DNA of 64,000 bases from a virus. The translations under genes and the position numbers were made by a program. The notes under the pieces were generated by a model. The model did no database searches. It was given only the letters and a program-made list of their open reading frames with translations, and was not told where the DNA came from. Each line of letters starts with the position of its first letter. The first letter of the stretch is position 1. Shown piece after piece: positions 8,925 to 16,976 of the stretch. The stretch covers positions 1 through 64,000 of the IMG/VR virus record IMGVR_UViG_3300037961_004224. The stretch is one strand, 5' to 3'.

Positions 8925-9468
8925 AAATAAATTAGTAGATACATCTGAATTTTGGAAACAAAGAATAGATGATTCTAAAATAACCGGAGATATAAGGCAC
9001 TCTGTTTTTAGAGCACCAGAACAAGAATGGCAAAAGGTTTGCAAAGATCATAAAGATATAATTAAAAAAATATTAAAGAAAAAATTTTTAAAAGGAAGGG
9101 TATATGACATACTAGATGCTGGCTGTGCATACGGAAGAGGTATTGATTTACTCCCAAAAGACTGGTCTGGTAGATACGTTGGAATAGACCAATCTCAAGA
9201 TTTTATAAATTTAGCAGAATCTAAATATCCAGACTATGAATTTTATTGTGAAAACTTAAAGCATTTGCCGTTTGAAGACAATGAGTTTGATGTGGCAATA
9301 TGTACCAGTGTTATGATTATGGTCGTTCAAAATTTAGGATGGTTTGAATGGGAAAAAATACAAAACGAATTGCTTAGAGTTTCTAAATGTATTCTATGTC
9401 TTGAATATGGAACAACAGATACAGCTACCGCATCCTCTACATTTTATACAATAGGCGATCTATCATGA
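8911..9468 (+). CDS. Class I methyltransferase (type 11-like)
   Basis: Motif I is DILDAGCAYGRGIDLL, followed by YVGIDQSQDFI (acidic residue binding the SAM ribose) and LPFEDNEFDVAICT, the hallmark motif IV region of UbiE/type 11 methyltransferases. The protein is 185 residues, which matches a minimal domain. It overlaps the upstream gene by 14 bases and the downstream glycosyltransferase by 4. It probably methylates a sugar or lipid-linked intermediate. Confidence 0.7.
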   Translation: MNTDRNKLVDTSEFWKQRIDDSKITGDIRHSVFRAPEQEWQKVCKDHKDIIKKILKKKFLKGRVYDILDAGCAYGRGIDLLPKDWSGRYVGIDQSQDFINLAESKYPDYEFYCENLKHLPFEDNEFDVAICTSVMIMVVQNLGWFEWEKIQNELLRVSKCILCLEYGTTDTATASSTFYTIGDLS

Positions 9469-10331
9469 AAATATTTGCATTTTGGACGGGTGCTCCTTAC
9501 ATGAAAAGCATCTTGGAAGAGTTTGAAAAACAAGGTCATGAAATAACAGATAGACCATCAGAAGATTGCGACCTACATATATGTTTGCAGATGGGCGATC
9601 AAAATACACACAATGCACTTATTGACATCAAAAAAAGATTTCCAGATGTTCCATTTTTTACTTATGTATGGGACTGTTATGAATGGATTACGAACCCTAG
9701 ACATGATAGAGGTTATGATTGGTCTGGACTTGGCAGAGTTTGCAATGTAAGTGAAAAAGTATTTGTTCCTTCTGAGGGGCAACGATACAGATGCTTACAA
9801 CATTGGGGAGTTGGTTTGGAAAAAACAAAATCAATACCCGCATACGCACCATTTTTTGAGCACCAAACATTAGATCTTGATTATGTTTGTGATCCACTTA
9901 GAGCGATCCCAGATAGACATGCTGGATGGGCAGAACGTGCTTGTTCAGAACTAAACATTCCGTATCAGCATGGAGGAAGAGGCAAAGATAAAACCATAAA
10001 AGATTGGGATGAGTATAAACAATGGATTGCTAACTCTTCATTTGTGATATGCCCGTGGTATGAGGCTTCAACAGGAGGAATGTCTCTGGTCGAAGCATAT
10101 TACATAGGCAAAGAGGTTTTAATATGCAATTCTCCGTATATGGGAGCAAAAGATTACTTTGGAGATCGTGCAAATTATTTTAAGCCAACATATGAATCAA
10201 TGAAAGAATCACTGCAAAAAATGTGGGAAGAAAGACCATCAAGATATTCTTTGAAAGATAGAAGAAAATTTTGTGAAAGATTCAGCCTAGAAAATTTTTG
10301 CAAGAATATAATAAAGGAAATTGACAAGTGA
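9465..10331 (+). CDS. Glycosyltransferase-like protein
   Basis: The 288-residue product begins with a strand-loop pattern (IFAFWTGAPYMKSILEEFEKQGHEIT) and has a GT-B-like contact region (EKVFVPSEGQRYRCLQHWGV). Near the end is a donor loop (EASTGGMSLVEAYYIGKEVLICN), comparable to that of the gene at 6263. It contains many Trp and Tyr residues. Its 3' end overlaps the formyltransferase start (GTGA). Confidence 0.6.
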   Translation: MKIFAFWTGAPYMKSILEEFEKQGHEITDRPSEDCDLHICLQMGDQNTHNALIDIKKRFPDVPFFTYVWDCYEWITNPRHDRGYDWSGLGRVCNVSEKVFVPSEGQRYRCLQHWGVGLEKTKSIPAYAPFFEHQTLDLDYVCDPLRAIPDRHAGWAERACSELNIPYQHGGRGKDKTIKDWDEYKQWIANSSFVICPWYEASTGGMSLVEAYYIGKEVLICNSPYMGAKDYFGDRANYFKPTYESMKESLQKMWEERPSRYSLKDRRKFCERFSLENFCKNIIKEIDK

Positions 10332-10921
10332 AAAAGGTATGTATTGCATCATCCAGAGAGATAGGGTCTAGATGTACAGAATGGGCTAAGTCAAATATGC
10401 CTGATGGGTTTGAGTTAGGATCTATAGAAGATTGTGAAATATTCATATCAACTCTGTACGATACTCTGATAGATAAAAAGTTCATTGAATCTAAAGAAAG
10501 ATGTGTAAACTTTCATCCGGGTATTCTTCCAGACTATAGAGGGTCAGGAGCATATAGCTGGTCCTTAATAAATAAAGAAAAACATACAGGCGTAAGTCTT
10601 CATGTCATAGATCACAACATTGATAGTGGTCCTATAATTCAAATAAGAAAAACATTGATATATCCAAGCGATACATCTCAATCTTTGTATGAAAGATGTA
10701 TGGATTTATTGTTTGATATGTTCAAGAAAAACTTTAATAAGATACTAAAAGGTACATATAAAACAAAGCCTAACAATGGTGGTAACATCTATTTTAGAAA
10801 AGACCTTGAGGATGCAAAAGATATATCGCATATAATAAAAGCATTTACTTTTGACAATAAAGAATCTGCCTACTACTATAATAAAAGTGGCAAAAAAATA
10901 TATATAGAATACGGAGAATAA
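10328..10921 (+). CDS. Formyltransferase, likely sugar N-formyltransferase
   Basis: The protein has the formyl_transf_N signature: VNFHPGILPDYRGSGAYSW, which includes the catalytic His and substrate loop, followed by GVSLHVIDHNIDSGPII with the catalytic Asp. These enzymes move a formyl group from 10-formyl-tetrahydrofolate. The 197-residue size and lack of the methionyl-tRNA formyltransferase C-terminal domain argue against an Fmt role. The aminotransferase directly downstream suggests N-formylation of an amino sugar. The start is GTG 10328, overlapping the previous stop. Confidence 0.75.
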   Translation: MKKVCIASSREIGSRCTEWAKSNMPDGFELGSIEDCEIFISTLYDTLIDKKFIESKERCVNFHPGILPDYRGSGAYSWSLINKEKHTGVSLHVIDHNIDSGPIIQIRKTLIYPSDTSQSLYERCMDLLFDMFKKNFNKILKGTYKTKPNNGGNIYFRKDLEDAKDISHIIKAFTFDNKESAYYYNKSGKKIYIEYGE

Positions 10922-10922
10922 C

Positions 10923-12053
10923 ATGGACCCCATACTAAATAAATCAGCAGAAAAATTGATTTGGGTTGCCGAGCCACAAATCGGAAAAGAAGAAGAAGCG
11001 GCATTAAGAAGATGTATAACAAATGACTGGATTTCTCAAGGTCCAAGAGTAGCTGAATTTGAAGATGCAGTAGCTAAAACTTGTGGCAAAAAATACGGAT
11101 CTGCTTGCAATTCAGGAACTACAGCATTGCATCTGGCACTTCATGTTGCTGATGTGAAAGAAGGTGACGATGTTGTTATACCCAATCTGACTATGGTTGC
11201 TTTGGGAAACTCTGTTCTGCTCGCTGGTGCTAATCCAGTTTACTGTGACTCAGATCCTGAATCTGATGTTGGAAATATTTCTTTGAATAAAATTAAAGAA
11301 GTGATCACTCCTAAAACTAAAGCAGTAATTGTTGTTCATACTTATGGAGAACCCGTTACTGATATACAAGATATTGTAGATTACTGTGATTCGTTCAACA
11401 TCAAAGTAATCGAAGATTGTGCTGAATCACACTTTGCTACATTAGATGGTAAACCCGTAGGATCTTTCGCTGAACTTGCCATATTCAGTTTTTATTCTAA
11501 CAAGAATATTACAACTGGCGAAGGCGGTATGATTGTAACAGATTGCAAAGAAGTCAAAGATAGACTTGACAGAGTAAGAATGCACGCATTTACTCCCGGA
11601 AAACATTTTTGCCATACCGAAAGAGCGTTTGGCTATAGAATGACAGACATGCAGGCCAGCATCGGTCTTGAACAACTTAAAAAGGCAGATGCATTTATGG
11701 AGAAAAGAAGAAAAATTAGGTCATTTTATGAATGGATGCTTAAAAATTCTCACATGAATATTGCAAGAAGAAGTGTCCCAACAGAAAATTCTGGAGTTTG
11801 GGTTATGCCTATACTCACAGACTCTGAACAAAAAAGAGATGATATTAGACAGCACATAGCAAATTATGGAATTGATTCAAGAACATATTTCCAGCCCATG
11901 AGTGAGCAATCTTTCTTGAGGTCTTATGCCACCTCTGACTATCCTATATCTGCTAGTCTTGCTAGGTGCGGTTTCTACGTTCCTCTGTATCCTAAACTAT
12001 CAGAATCTGACATAGAATATATTGTAGATAAGCTGAACTCGTATGGAGGTTAA
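10923..12053 (+). CDS. DegT/DnrJ/EryC1/StrS-family sugar aminotransferase
   Basis: This 376-residue protein has full family length. It shows the PLP-binding features of the family: GSACNSGTTALHLAL near residue 60, VIPNLTMVA, VIEDCAESHFA (the Asp binding the pyridine ring) and the Schiff-base lysine in FSFYSNKNITTGEGG. Such enzymes convert a keto-sugar nucleotide to an amino sugar, for example GDP-perosamine. Directly preceded by a formyltransferase gene, it would give a formamido sugar; this pathway is inferred. Confidence 0.88.
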   Translation: MDPILNKSAEKLIWVAEPQIGKEEEAALRRCITNDWISQGPRVAEFEDAVAKTCGKKYGSACNSGTTALHLALHVADVKEGDDVVIPNLTMVALGNSVLLAGANPVYCDSDPESDVGNISLNKIKEVITPKTKAVIVVHTYGEPVTDIQDIVDYCDSFNIKVIEDCAESHFATLDGKPVGSFAELAIFSFYSNKNITTGEGGMIVTDCKEVKDRLDRVRMHAFTPGKHFCHTERAFGYRMTDMQASIGLEQLKKADAFMEKRRKIRSFYEWMLKNSHMNIARRSVPTENSGVWVMPILTDSEQKRDDIRQHIANYGIDSRTYFQPMSEQSFLRSYATSDYPISASLARCGFYVPLYPKLSESDIEYIVDKLNSYGG

Positions 12054-12054
12054 A

Positions 12055-12732
12055 ATGAAATATGTATTTTGCATTGACAATCAAGAAGAAGATTTAAAGA
12101 AAATACAAATTGGAGAGATTGAAAAATTTACTGAAAATGAGAATGTATTGATCATTCCATTGGATAAAACTAAACAAAAAGAAACAATTCTAAATTATTT
12201 ATCTGAACTCGATGATGAATATATAGTGTTCGTTCCTAACAATAATTTGTTAGTAGAAAAAATAGATGATAGTAAAGTAAATTACTTAAAACAAGATTGT
12301 ATTAAAAATCAATTGTCATATTGCAGACTAACTGAAATGGGAAATATTAATTCCGTTGCTGATAAAAACTCTGAGATACATCCAGATAAAAGTTCTATAT
12401 TCTTTAAATGCCCCTACATATTTAAAACAGATAAGTTAAAACAAATTATATCAACATCTTTAGATGGGGAAATGTTTTGGATTAGTATGGATCTTTCAGA
12501 GGCCGCTGGATCATTTGTATATAAAAACAAACTAGATGAAGATACACCGCAATCTTTGTACTCTTGTGTGCCTACATTGATTAATGTTATAGATCAAAAT
12601 AAAAAATGGGCAGTAAATTTTATAGATTTCAACAAAAAAGTATTGCGTGACAAGATTGCAGAGTATAATATTGATATAGAGCAAAGAAATGGTAAACCGC
12701 TTTCAGGAGAGTTTGCAAATGATATGGGTTAA
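12055..12732 (+). CDS. Hypothetical protein of the glycan cassette
   Basis: I place the start at ATG 12055 because GGAGG ends 5 bases upstream; an in-frame ATG at 12043 would add four residues. The 225-residue product begins with a strand (YVFCIDNQEED) and has an acidic segment (LDDEYIVFVPNNN) faintly like a GT-A nucleotide-binding site, but no clear DxD. It could be a degenerate family 2 glycosyltransferase. Function unknown. Confidence 0.5.
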   Translation: MKYVFCIDNQEEDLKKIQIGEIEKFTENENVLIIPLDKTKQKETILNYLSELDDEYIVFVPNNNLLVEKIDDSKVNYLKQDCIKNQLSYCRLTEMGNINSVADKNSEIHPDKSSIFFKCPYIFKTDKLKQIISTSLDGEMFWISMDLSEAAGSFVYKNKLDEDTPQSLYSCVPTLINVIDQNKKWAVNFIDFNKKVLRDKIAEYNIDIEQRNGKPLSGEFANDMG

Positions 12733-13057
12733 TTTTGCAAAAAAATATTTGTCAGCTTTTGCTGCAAAGGATCTAAACCAATTAAAAGAAACGTATTCAG
12801 ATTCTATAATTTTTTCAAATTCTAATGGTGTTATATCGGGTAAAAATCAATTACTATTGTATAATGAGAGCATATTTAAAGAATACGACATGATCAGTAT
12901 CAGTATTCAAGAGGTTGCCTATAAGAACAAAGTTATTTTTATAAACTATATAATCACAAAAACAAAAGAAGACATTTCAACATCTAGAGATGTAGTGGAT
13001 ATAATCCAGATAGATAATACTAGAATCAAATCAATTAAAACTTTTTATAACAAGTGA
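12719..13057 (+). CDS. SnoaL/NTF2-like small protein
   Basis: ATG 12719 is preceded by AGGAGA at 8 bases, so I prefer it to ATG 12689. The roughly 112-residue protein has the helix-helix-strand pattern of NTF2-like folds (FAKKYLSAFAAKDLNQLKETYSDSI, then a beta-rich second half ending VDIIQIDNTRIKSIKTFYN). Family members range from isomerases to small binding proteins, so no reaction can be assigned. Confidence 0.5.
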   Translation: MIWVNFAKKYLSAFAAKDLNQLKETYSDSIIFSNSNGVISGKNQLLLYNESIFKEYDMISISIQEVAYKNKVIFINYIITKTKEDISTSRDVVDIIQIDNTRIKSIKTFYNK

Positions 13058-13068
13058 GGAATAATAAA

Positions 13069-13323
13069 ATGGCAGTAACGCTAAATCAAATGGCAGAAGC
13101 ATACGTAGCACAAGTAGAAGAACAATTGGAAGCAGCTAAAGCACAGGCGGTTCAGGCTACACAATATGCACAGCAACTAGAGCAACACCTTGCTGAGTGC
13201 AAAAGTTCTGTACAGGAACAAACCGAAGTAACACCTTTTGCACCAGAACCAGTAGCAAATACTGAGACCACACAAGTTGCTTTGCCGAATCCATTTGAAT
13301 CAACGACAAAATCAGAAGATTAA
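13069..13323 (+). CDS. Small coiled-coil protein
   Basis: ATG 13069 (MAVTLNQMAEAY) has GAGGA about 8 bases upstream. The first 50 residues form an Ala/Gln/Glu-rich helix (VEEQLEAAKAQAVQATQYAQQLEQHL), probably a coiled coil, followed by a Pro/Thr-rich tail. It is the last gene of the first glycan block. Function unknown. Confidence 0.5.
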   Translation: MAVTLNQMAEAYVAQVEEQLEAAKAQAVQATQYAQQLEQHLAECKSSVQEQTEVTPFAPEPVANTETTQVALPNPFESTTKSED

Positions 13324-13343
13324 TTTTTATATGTGGAAACCAC

Positions 13344-13352
13344 AGTATAATT
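13344..13352 (+). promoter_or_regulatory. Candidate phage promoter (AGTATAATT motif)
   Basis: The 82-base gap before 13406 contains AGTATAATT with a perfect TATAAT, immediately after a small inverted repeat (GTGG-AAA-CCAC, 13333-13343). The same motif occurs at 2884, 23307 and 31128. It would drive the short 13406 gene and ssb. Inferred from position and recurrence. Confidence 0.4.
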
Positions 13353-13405
13353 GTATTGTATAACAAGAGTGAACAACTTTAACTTTTTTATAGAAAGGAT
13401 TTTCA

Positions 13406-13636
13406 ATGAAGACTATTGAATCTGTTAATTGGGGACTTTTGCTTGAATCAGATCGTCAGGTTAGCAAAATGATCTCCAATTGGAGCACTGGATCTCTTAC
13501 GACAAGAGAGGTAATTGGTAGACTAGCACACACTCAGTTTGCTGGTGAATTTAGAAGGTTGATTCGTAACAATGGAACAACCTATGCAAGACGCTTGGCA
13601 CGTAAAGCTTTGCGTTATCGCGGAACTAGTATTTAA
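13406..13636 (+). CDS. Small basic protein, function unknown
   Basis: This 76-residue protein is helical and strongly basic at the C-terminus (EFRRLIRNNGTTYARRLARKALRYRG), consistent with nucleic-acid binding. AAAGGA precedes the ATG by about 8 bases. It is the first gene after a candidate promoter and lies 23 bases before ssb, so it may be an early DNA-metabolism accessory. No family recognised. Confidence 0.55.
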   Translation: MKTIESVNWGLLLESDRQVSKMISNWSTGSLTTREVIGRLAHTQFAGEFRRLIRNNGTTYARRLARKALRYRGTSI

Positions 13637-13659
13637 CTTAATTTGTGGAGAATATGTAA

Positions 13660-14058
13660 ATGAGTGATCTTAATAAGTGGGTCGGTTCAGGTAGAGTTAC
13701 TAGAGACACTGAACTCAGGTATACGCCCAATGGTACAGCAGTAGCAGATGTAGGGCTATGCTCAAATCGTCAATGGTCTAAGGATGGAGAGCGTCAAGAA
13801 GAGCCTACATTTCTAGACATTACACTCTGGGGTAAGCAAGCGGAAGCTTTGTCTGAATACCTTACAAAAGGAACTTTTGTTATGGTTGAAGGAAGATTGA
13901 GTCTTGATACTTGGAAAACAGAAGAAGGTGTCAATAGATCTAAGTTGCGTGTAGTCGCAGAAAAGGTCAACCTTGGTCCAAGGTCTAGTGGTTCTTCTGG
14001 CTCCACAAAAAGTAAAAGCAATCAGACAGAAGAAATTCAGGAAGAAGTCCCATTCTAA
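13660..14058 (+). CDS. ssb: Single-stranded DNA-binding protein
   Basis: A typical bacterial-type SSB: an OB-fold domain in the first 110 residues (VGSGRVTRDTELRYTPNG, FLDITLWGKQAEALSEYL, KGTFVMVEGRLSLDTW), a Ser/Gly-rich linker and an acidic tail ending EEVPF that normally recruits replication partners. Length is 132 residues. It coats exposed strands during phage replication. A tRNA-like element and a terminator follow directly, so it is likely the last protein gene of its transcript. Confidence 0.93.
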   Translation: MSDLNKWVGSGRVTRDTELRYTPNGTAVADVGLCSNRQWSKDGERQEEPTFLDITLWGKQAEALSEYLTKGTFVMVEGRLSLDTWKTEEGVNRSKLRVVAEKVNLGPRSSGSSGSTKSKSNQTEEIQEEVPF

Positions 14059-14060
14059 TA

Positions 14061-14167
14061 GGACCGACTGGTGTCTCTCTATGATAAAGTTAGATTTTAA
14101 TTCCTTTCATTACTATCTTTCATGCACTAACTCATAGAGGCTTTGGGTTCAATTCCCAATAGGTCCA
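14061..14167 (+). ncRNA. tRNA-like element: acceptor and T arm with a long hairpin instead of D/anticodon arms
   Basis: Seven bases at 14061-14067 (GGACCGA) pair with TAGGTCC at 14160-14166 with one mismatch. They enclose a perfect T arm: TTGGG, loop TTCAATT, CCCAA at 14143-14159, followed by a discriminator A. Between them, 14077-14084 pairs with 14132-14139 and GTTAG (14089-14093) with CTAAC (14127-14131), making one long arm. I find no D arm and no ordinary anticodon arm. It could be a degenerate tRNA, a tRNA carrying a small insertion, or a dedicated tRNA-like RNA. Confidence 0.45.
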
Positions 14168-14177
14168 CAAAATAAAG

Positions 14178-14216
14178 GAGTCGATAATTGTATTTTTACA
14201 TTATCGGCTCTTTTTT
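14178..14216 (+). terminator. Rho-independent terminator
   Basis: An 11-bp stem (14178-14188 with 14200-14210, one G-U pair) is followed by six T. It ends the ssb transcript after the tRNA-like element. Confidence 0.85.
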
Positions 14217-14225
14217 ATTAACTTA

Positions 14226-14238
14226 AAAGGTGTATATA
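14226..14238 (+). promoter_or_regulatory. Candidate promoter, AAAGGTGTATA motif
   Basis: Right after a terminator, AAAGGTGTATATA lies 42 bases before the next start codon. The same element occurs at 31898 and 35926, in each case in an intergenic gap ahead of a new gene block. It looks like a second phage promoter class, distinct from AGTATAATT. Confidence 0.4.
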
Positions 14239-14280
14239 ACATATAGAATACCGTTTTTAATTAGATGAAAGGGTAACTTT

Positions 14281-14574
14281 ATGTTCAAATATTCCACAAT
14301 TTACCGATTAACAAATAAAGACAAGTATAGATCAGCCAACCCCTTCTACTACCACATAAGAACAGAAGAAAACGACAGTGACTATCTATTCACTGAAGCA
14401 GATATGAAAGACGCAAGATTGCGTGCTTTGAACAATAAAGAAGATTTACCAAATAAACAGTTTGTTGCTGTTAAAGAGCATGATAATTCTTTTTTATATG
14501 GTTTATTTTTAGGATTTTTAACAGCAGCATTTATTTACTGGTTAGGAAAAATATGCGTGGAGACTCTAATTTAA
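14281..14574 (+). CDS. Small membrane protein, function unknown
   Basis: A 97-residue protein with a hydrophilic N-terminal two-thirds and a single C-terminal membrane segment (FLYGLFLGFLTAAFIYWLGKI, about residues 74-92). AAAGGG precedes the ATG by 7 bases. It begins a new transcript after a terminator and candidate promoter. The tail-anchored layout suggests a membrane-associated role; no family recognised. Confidence 0.55.
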   Translation: MFKYSTIYRLTNKDKYRSANPFYYHIRTEENDSDYLFTEADMKDARLRALNNKEDLPNKQFVAVKEHDNSFLYGLFLGFLTAAFIYWLGKICVETLI

Positions 14575-14720
14575 GCGATAGTGATTTTTTTAAATCTCAA
14601 AACATGTATAGGCAAAAGGCTAAAAAAATATACAATTTTGATAAAAAATTTAAGCTCAAGAAACCAGAATCAAAAAAGAACTTTTTTACAAAGTTTATAA
14701 ATTTTATAAGGGGAAAATAA
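14553..14720 (+). CDS. Small basic protein (55 residues)
   Basis: This short frame starts at ATG 14553 inside the previous gene and ends at TAA 14718-14720, one base before the next gene. AGGA lies about 8 bases before the start. The product is very Lys/Phe-rich (KKIYNFDKKFKLKKPESKKNFF). The tight overlap and filled gap argue that it is translated. Function unknown. Confidence 0.5.
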   Translation: MRGDSNLSDSDFFKSQNMYRQKAKKIYNFDKKFKLKKPESKKNFFTKFINFIRGK

Positions 14721-14721
14721 A

Positions 14722-16683
14722 ATGCCTTTGAAAAAATGTAGTGAAAACGGATGGAAGTGGGGAGATGAAGGAAAATGCTATACAGGAAGAGATGCTAAAA
14801 AGCAAGCAATCAAGCAAGGAATAGCAATAGAGGGGCCAAAAAAGTTTTCTCAAATGGCATATGACCAAGGGTTTGAGCTTTCTGAAGCTGAGATAGAATA
14901 TGTGCTAGAATGTGGATATCAACAAGGCATGAGCTTTTCAGACGGAATGGCCTGTGGTGCAATGCTTGCATTGACTGATGGTTTTACAGAAGAAATTAAT
15001 GAATCAAATTTTTATATTCCTAAAGACTCAGAGTATTTAGAGTCTGATTGTAATTGCGATGATGACGAAGAATGGGATTGGGCGAACAACCGTCCGGGTC
15101 TTTGGGAAAACATTAGAAGAAAAAAGCTACGCGAAGGCAAAAACTACAAACCTGCAAAAACTGTCAAAGAAGGCAGACCTACTCAAGAACAATTGAAAAG
15201 AGCACAGTCTAAAGAGCTTCAAAGAGATGTTTATGATAATCCCGGAGAAGCAATGAAGCGTGCGAAAGAGCTTGGGCTTGATGGTATCCATGATCATCCC
15301 AGCAAAAAAGATCCTGAAAAGAAAGTATATATGCCCGGAAAAACTCATGATGCGTATGAAAAAAAGCTAAGAGAAGAAATGAGTAAGGCTGAAGTAGAAT
15401 GTTATGCAGACCATGCAGAGGCTCTTCAAAGGGGTAAACCGGGACCAAATGATCCACGCAAAACACCAGCACCTAAAAAAGATCAGAAAAAAGGCTCTAA
15501 GAAAAATAAACCAGATAGTGCTAAAGACGACAAGGGTAAAATAACTTTTAGTCAAAAGACAATTGACAGATTAAAAAGTAAGATTGCAGAACACAACAAA
15601 AAAGGCAAGGGAAGTAAAGCTTCCTTGGGTGCTTTAAAAGCCGTTTACAGAAGAGGTGCAGGTGCTTATAGCACAAGTCATGCACCTAAAATGAGCAGAG
15701 ATGGATGGGCTATGGCAAGAGTGAATGCATTTTTATATTTGCTTAGAAATGGAAGACCAAGCAATCCTAATTACAAACAAGACAACGATCTTTTACCATC
15801 TTCTCACCCCAGATCATCAAAAGCAGCGATGACGGAAAAGCAAAAAGAAGCTCTTGATAAAAATAAAGACGGTAAAATTACCAAAGAAGATTTTGAAATG
15901 TTGCGTAAAAACAAGACAAAAAGCTCTGAAGAAAAAGCAGGACCAATGGAAGACTACATTTTTGTATCCAAGGAAAAGGCCATGAAAATGGCAGAGAAAT
16001 TGGGCATGGATGGAGTTCATAAGTCTGTTACGGCTGATAATTCAATTCTATATATACCGGGAAAAACAGAAAAAGAATTTTTTGATTGGTATAGAAAACA
16101 TGGTGGAGAAGATGCCAGAGCATCTTATGCTTATAAAGATCCATTTACTGGTGAAACATATTATTTTGAAAGACCGGGGGTTTATAGCAAAAATGGAAGA
16201 AGGCTGGTCAGGGCAGAAGAGCAAACAGAAGGTTATGGCTTGCCAAAAAAGATTGTAGAAAAAGAGCTTAAAAAACAACATGCAGATTGGCATAAACCCG
16301 GAGCATCACCACCTAGTAAATTCAAAGCTAAAAAGAAAAAAGATGAGAAAGAGCACACTTCTTTTGTTAGAAAGAATCAGGTTACTGCTCCACCTACAAT
16401 GACATGGCAAGACGCTGCCGTAAAAGATGGTAAAAAAGTTAAACTAAATAAACCATTCAGAACTCCAGATGGTCCCAAGAAATTTTCTGTCTACGTTAAA
16501 AATGAAAAGGGTAATGTAGTAAAAGTAAACTTTGGCGACCCAAACATGGAAATAAAAAGAGACGACCCAAAAAGAAGAAAAAGTTTTAGAGCAAGACATA
16601 ATTGTTCTAATCCCGGACCAAAATGGAAAGCAAGATATTGGAGTTGCTGGCAATGGCGTGCATCTTCACCGGTAAAAGGTTAA
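14722..16683 (+). CDS. Large virion- or morphogenesis-type protein with repeated domains
   Basis: This 653-residue protein is built of modules. The N-terminus (KKCSENGWKWGDEGKCYTG) is a short motif seen on various phage head or structural proteins. Two related segments (LGLDGIHDHP...YMPGKTHDAYE near residues 180-215 and LGMDGVHKSV...YIPGKTEKEF near 425-455) form an internal repeat. A DUF5872-like block (YRRGAGAYSTSHAPKMSRDG) precedes RNGRPSNP, and there is one EF-hand-like loop (DKNKDGKITKED). The end contains HNCSNPGPKWKARYWSC. Family resemblances are from memory. Confidence 0.6.
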   Translation: MPLKKCSENGWKWGDEGKCYTGRDAKKQAIKQGIAIEGPKKFSQMAYDQGFELSEAEIEYVLECGYQQGMSFSDGMACGAMLALTDGFTEEINESNFYIPKDSEYLESDCNCDDDEEWDWANNRPGLWENIRRKKLREGKNYKPAKTVKEGRPTQEQLKRAQSKELQRDVYDNPGEAMKRAKELGLDGIHDHPSKKDPEKKVYMPGKTHDAYEKKLREEMSKAEVECYADHAEALQRGKPGPNDPRKTPAPKKDQKKGSKKNKPDSAKDDKGKITFSQKTIDRLKSKIAEHNKKGKGSKASLGALKAVYRRGAGAYSTSHAPKMSRDGWAMARVNAFLYLLRNGRPSNPNYKQDNDLLPSSHPRSSKAAMTEKQKEALDKNKDGKITKEDFEMLRKNKTKSSEEKAGPMEDYIFVSKEKAMKMAEKLGMDGVHKSVTADNSILYIPGKTEKEFFDWYRKHGGEDARASYAYKDPFTGETYYFERPGVYSKNGRRLVRAEEQTEGYGLPKKIVEKELKKQHADWHKPGASPPSKFKAKKKKDEKEHTSFVRKNQVTAPPTMTWQDAAVKDGKKVKLNKPFRTPDGPKKFSVYVKNEKGNVVKVNFGDPNMEIKRDDPKRRKSFRARHNCSNPGPKWKARYWSCWQWRASSPVKG

Positions 16684-16709
16684 ATTAAAAACTTATATAA
16701 GGAAAAAAA

Positions 16710-16976
16710 ATGAGCCATAGTAATTATGATCATAGACATTACGTGATAATTTCAGTTAGTGATTTAGGTTTGATAGACTTTGATCAGGTTTTAGAAACGT
16801 CTATTTCAACTGTACGCAAAAGCATAGATGAGACATTGACATTTGTAAAATATGAAGGTGACATGCCTTCAAGTGTAGCCGCCTGCACTACCAAGAGTCA
16901 AGAGTATTCTCATAGTGAGATTCTGGCGATTCTTAATGCTAATGATGGAGTTTGGTGGGTAGAGGAGTCGGAGTAA
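16710..16976 (+). CDS. Conserved phage-type hypothetical protein
   Basis: An 88-residue acidic protein (for example LIDFDQVLETSISTVRKSIDETLTFVKYEG) of a type that recurs near virion genes in large phages, as far as I recall. AAGGAAAAAA lies just upstream of the ATG. Its stop overlaps the first LamG gene by one base, so it belongs to the virion decoration operon. Function unknown. Confidence 0.55.
   Translation: MSHSNYDHRHYVIISVSDLGLIDFDQVLETSISTVRKSIDETLTFVKYEGDMPSSVAACTTKSQEYSHSEILAILNANDGVWWVEESE

Noticed and set aside
10328-10921. Methionyl-tRNA formyltransferase
   Set aside because: The tRNA-binding C-terminal domain is absent and the gene is coupled to a sugar aminotransferase.
15127-16653. 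Multiple long - strand frames inside the 653-residue protein gene
   Set aside because: They are Phe/Leu-rich shadows expected from a Lys-rich gene read on the opposite strand.
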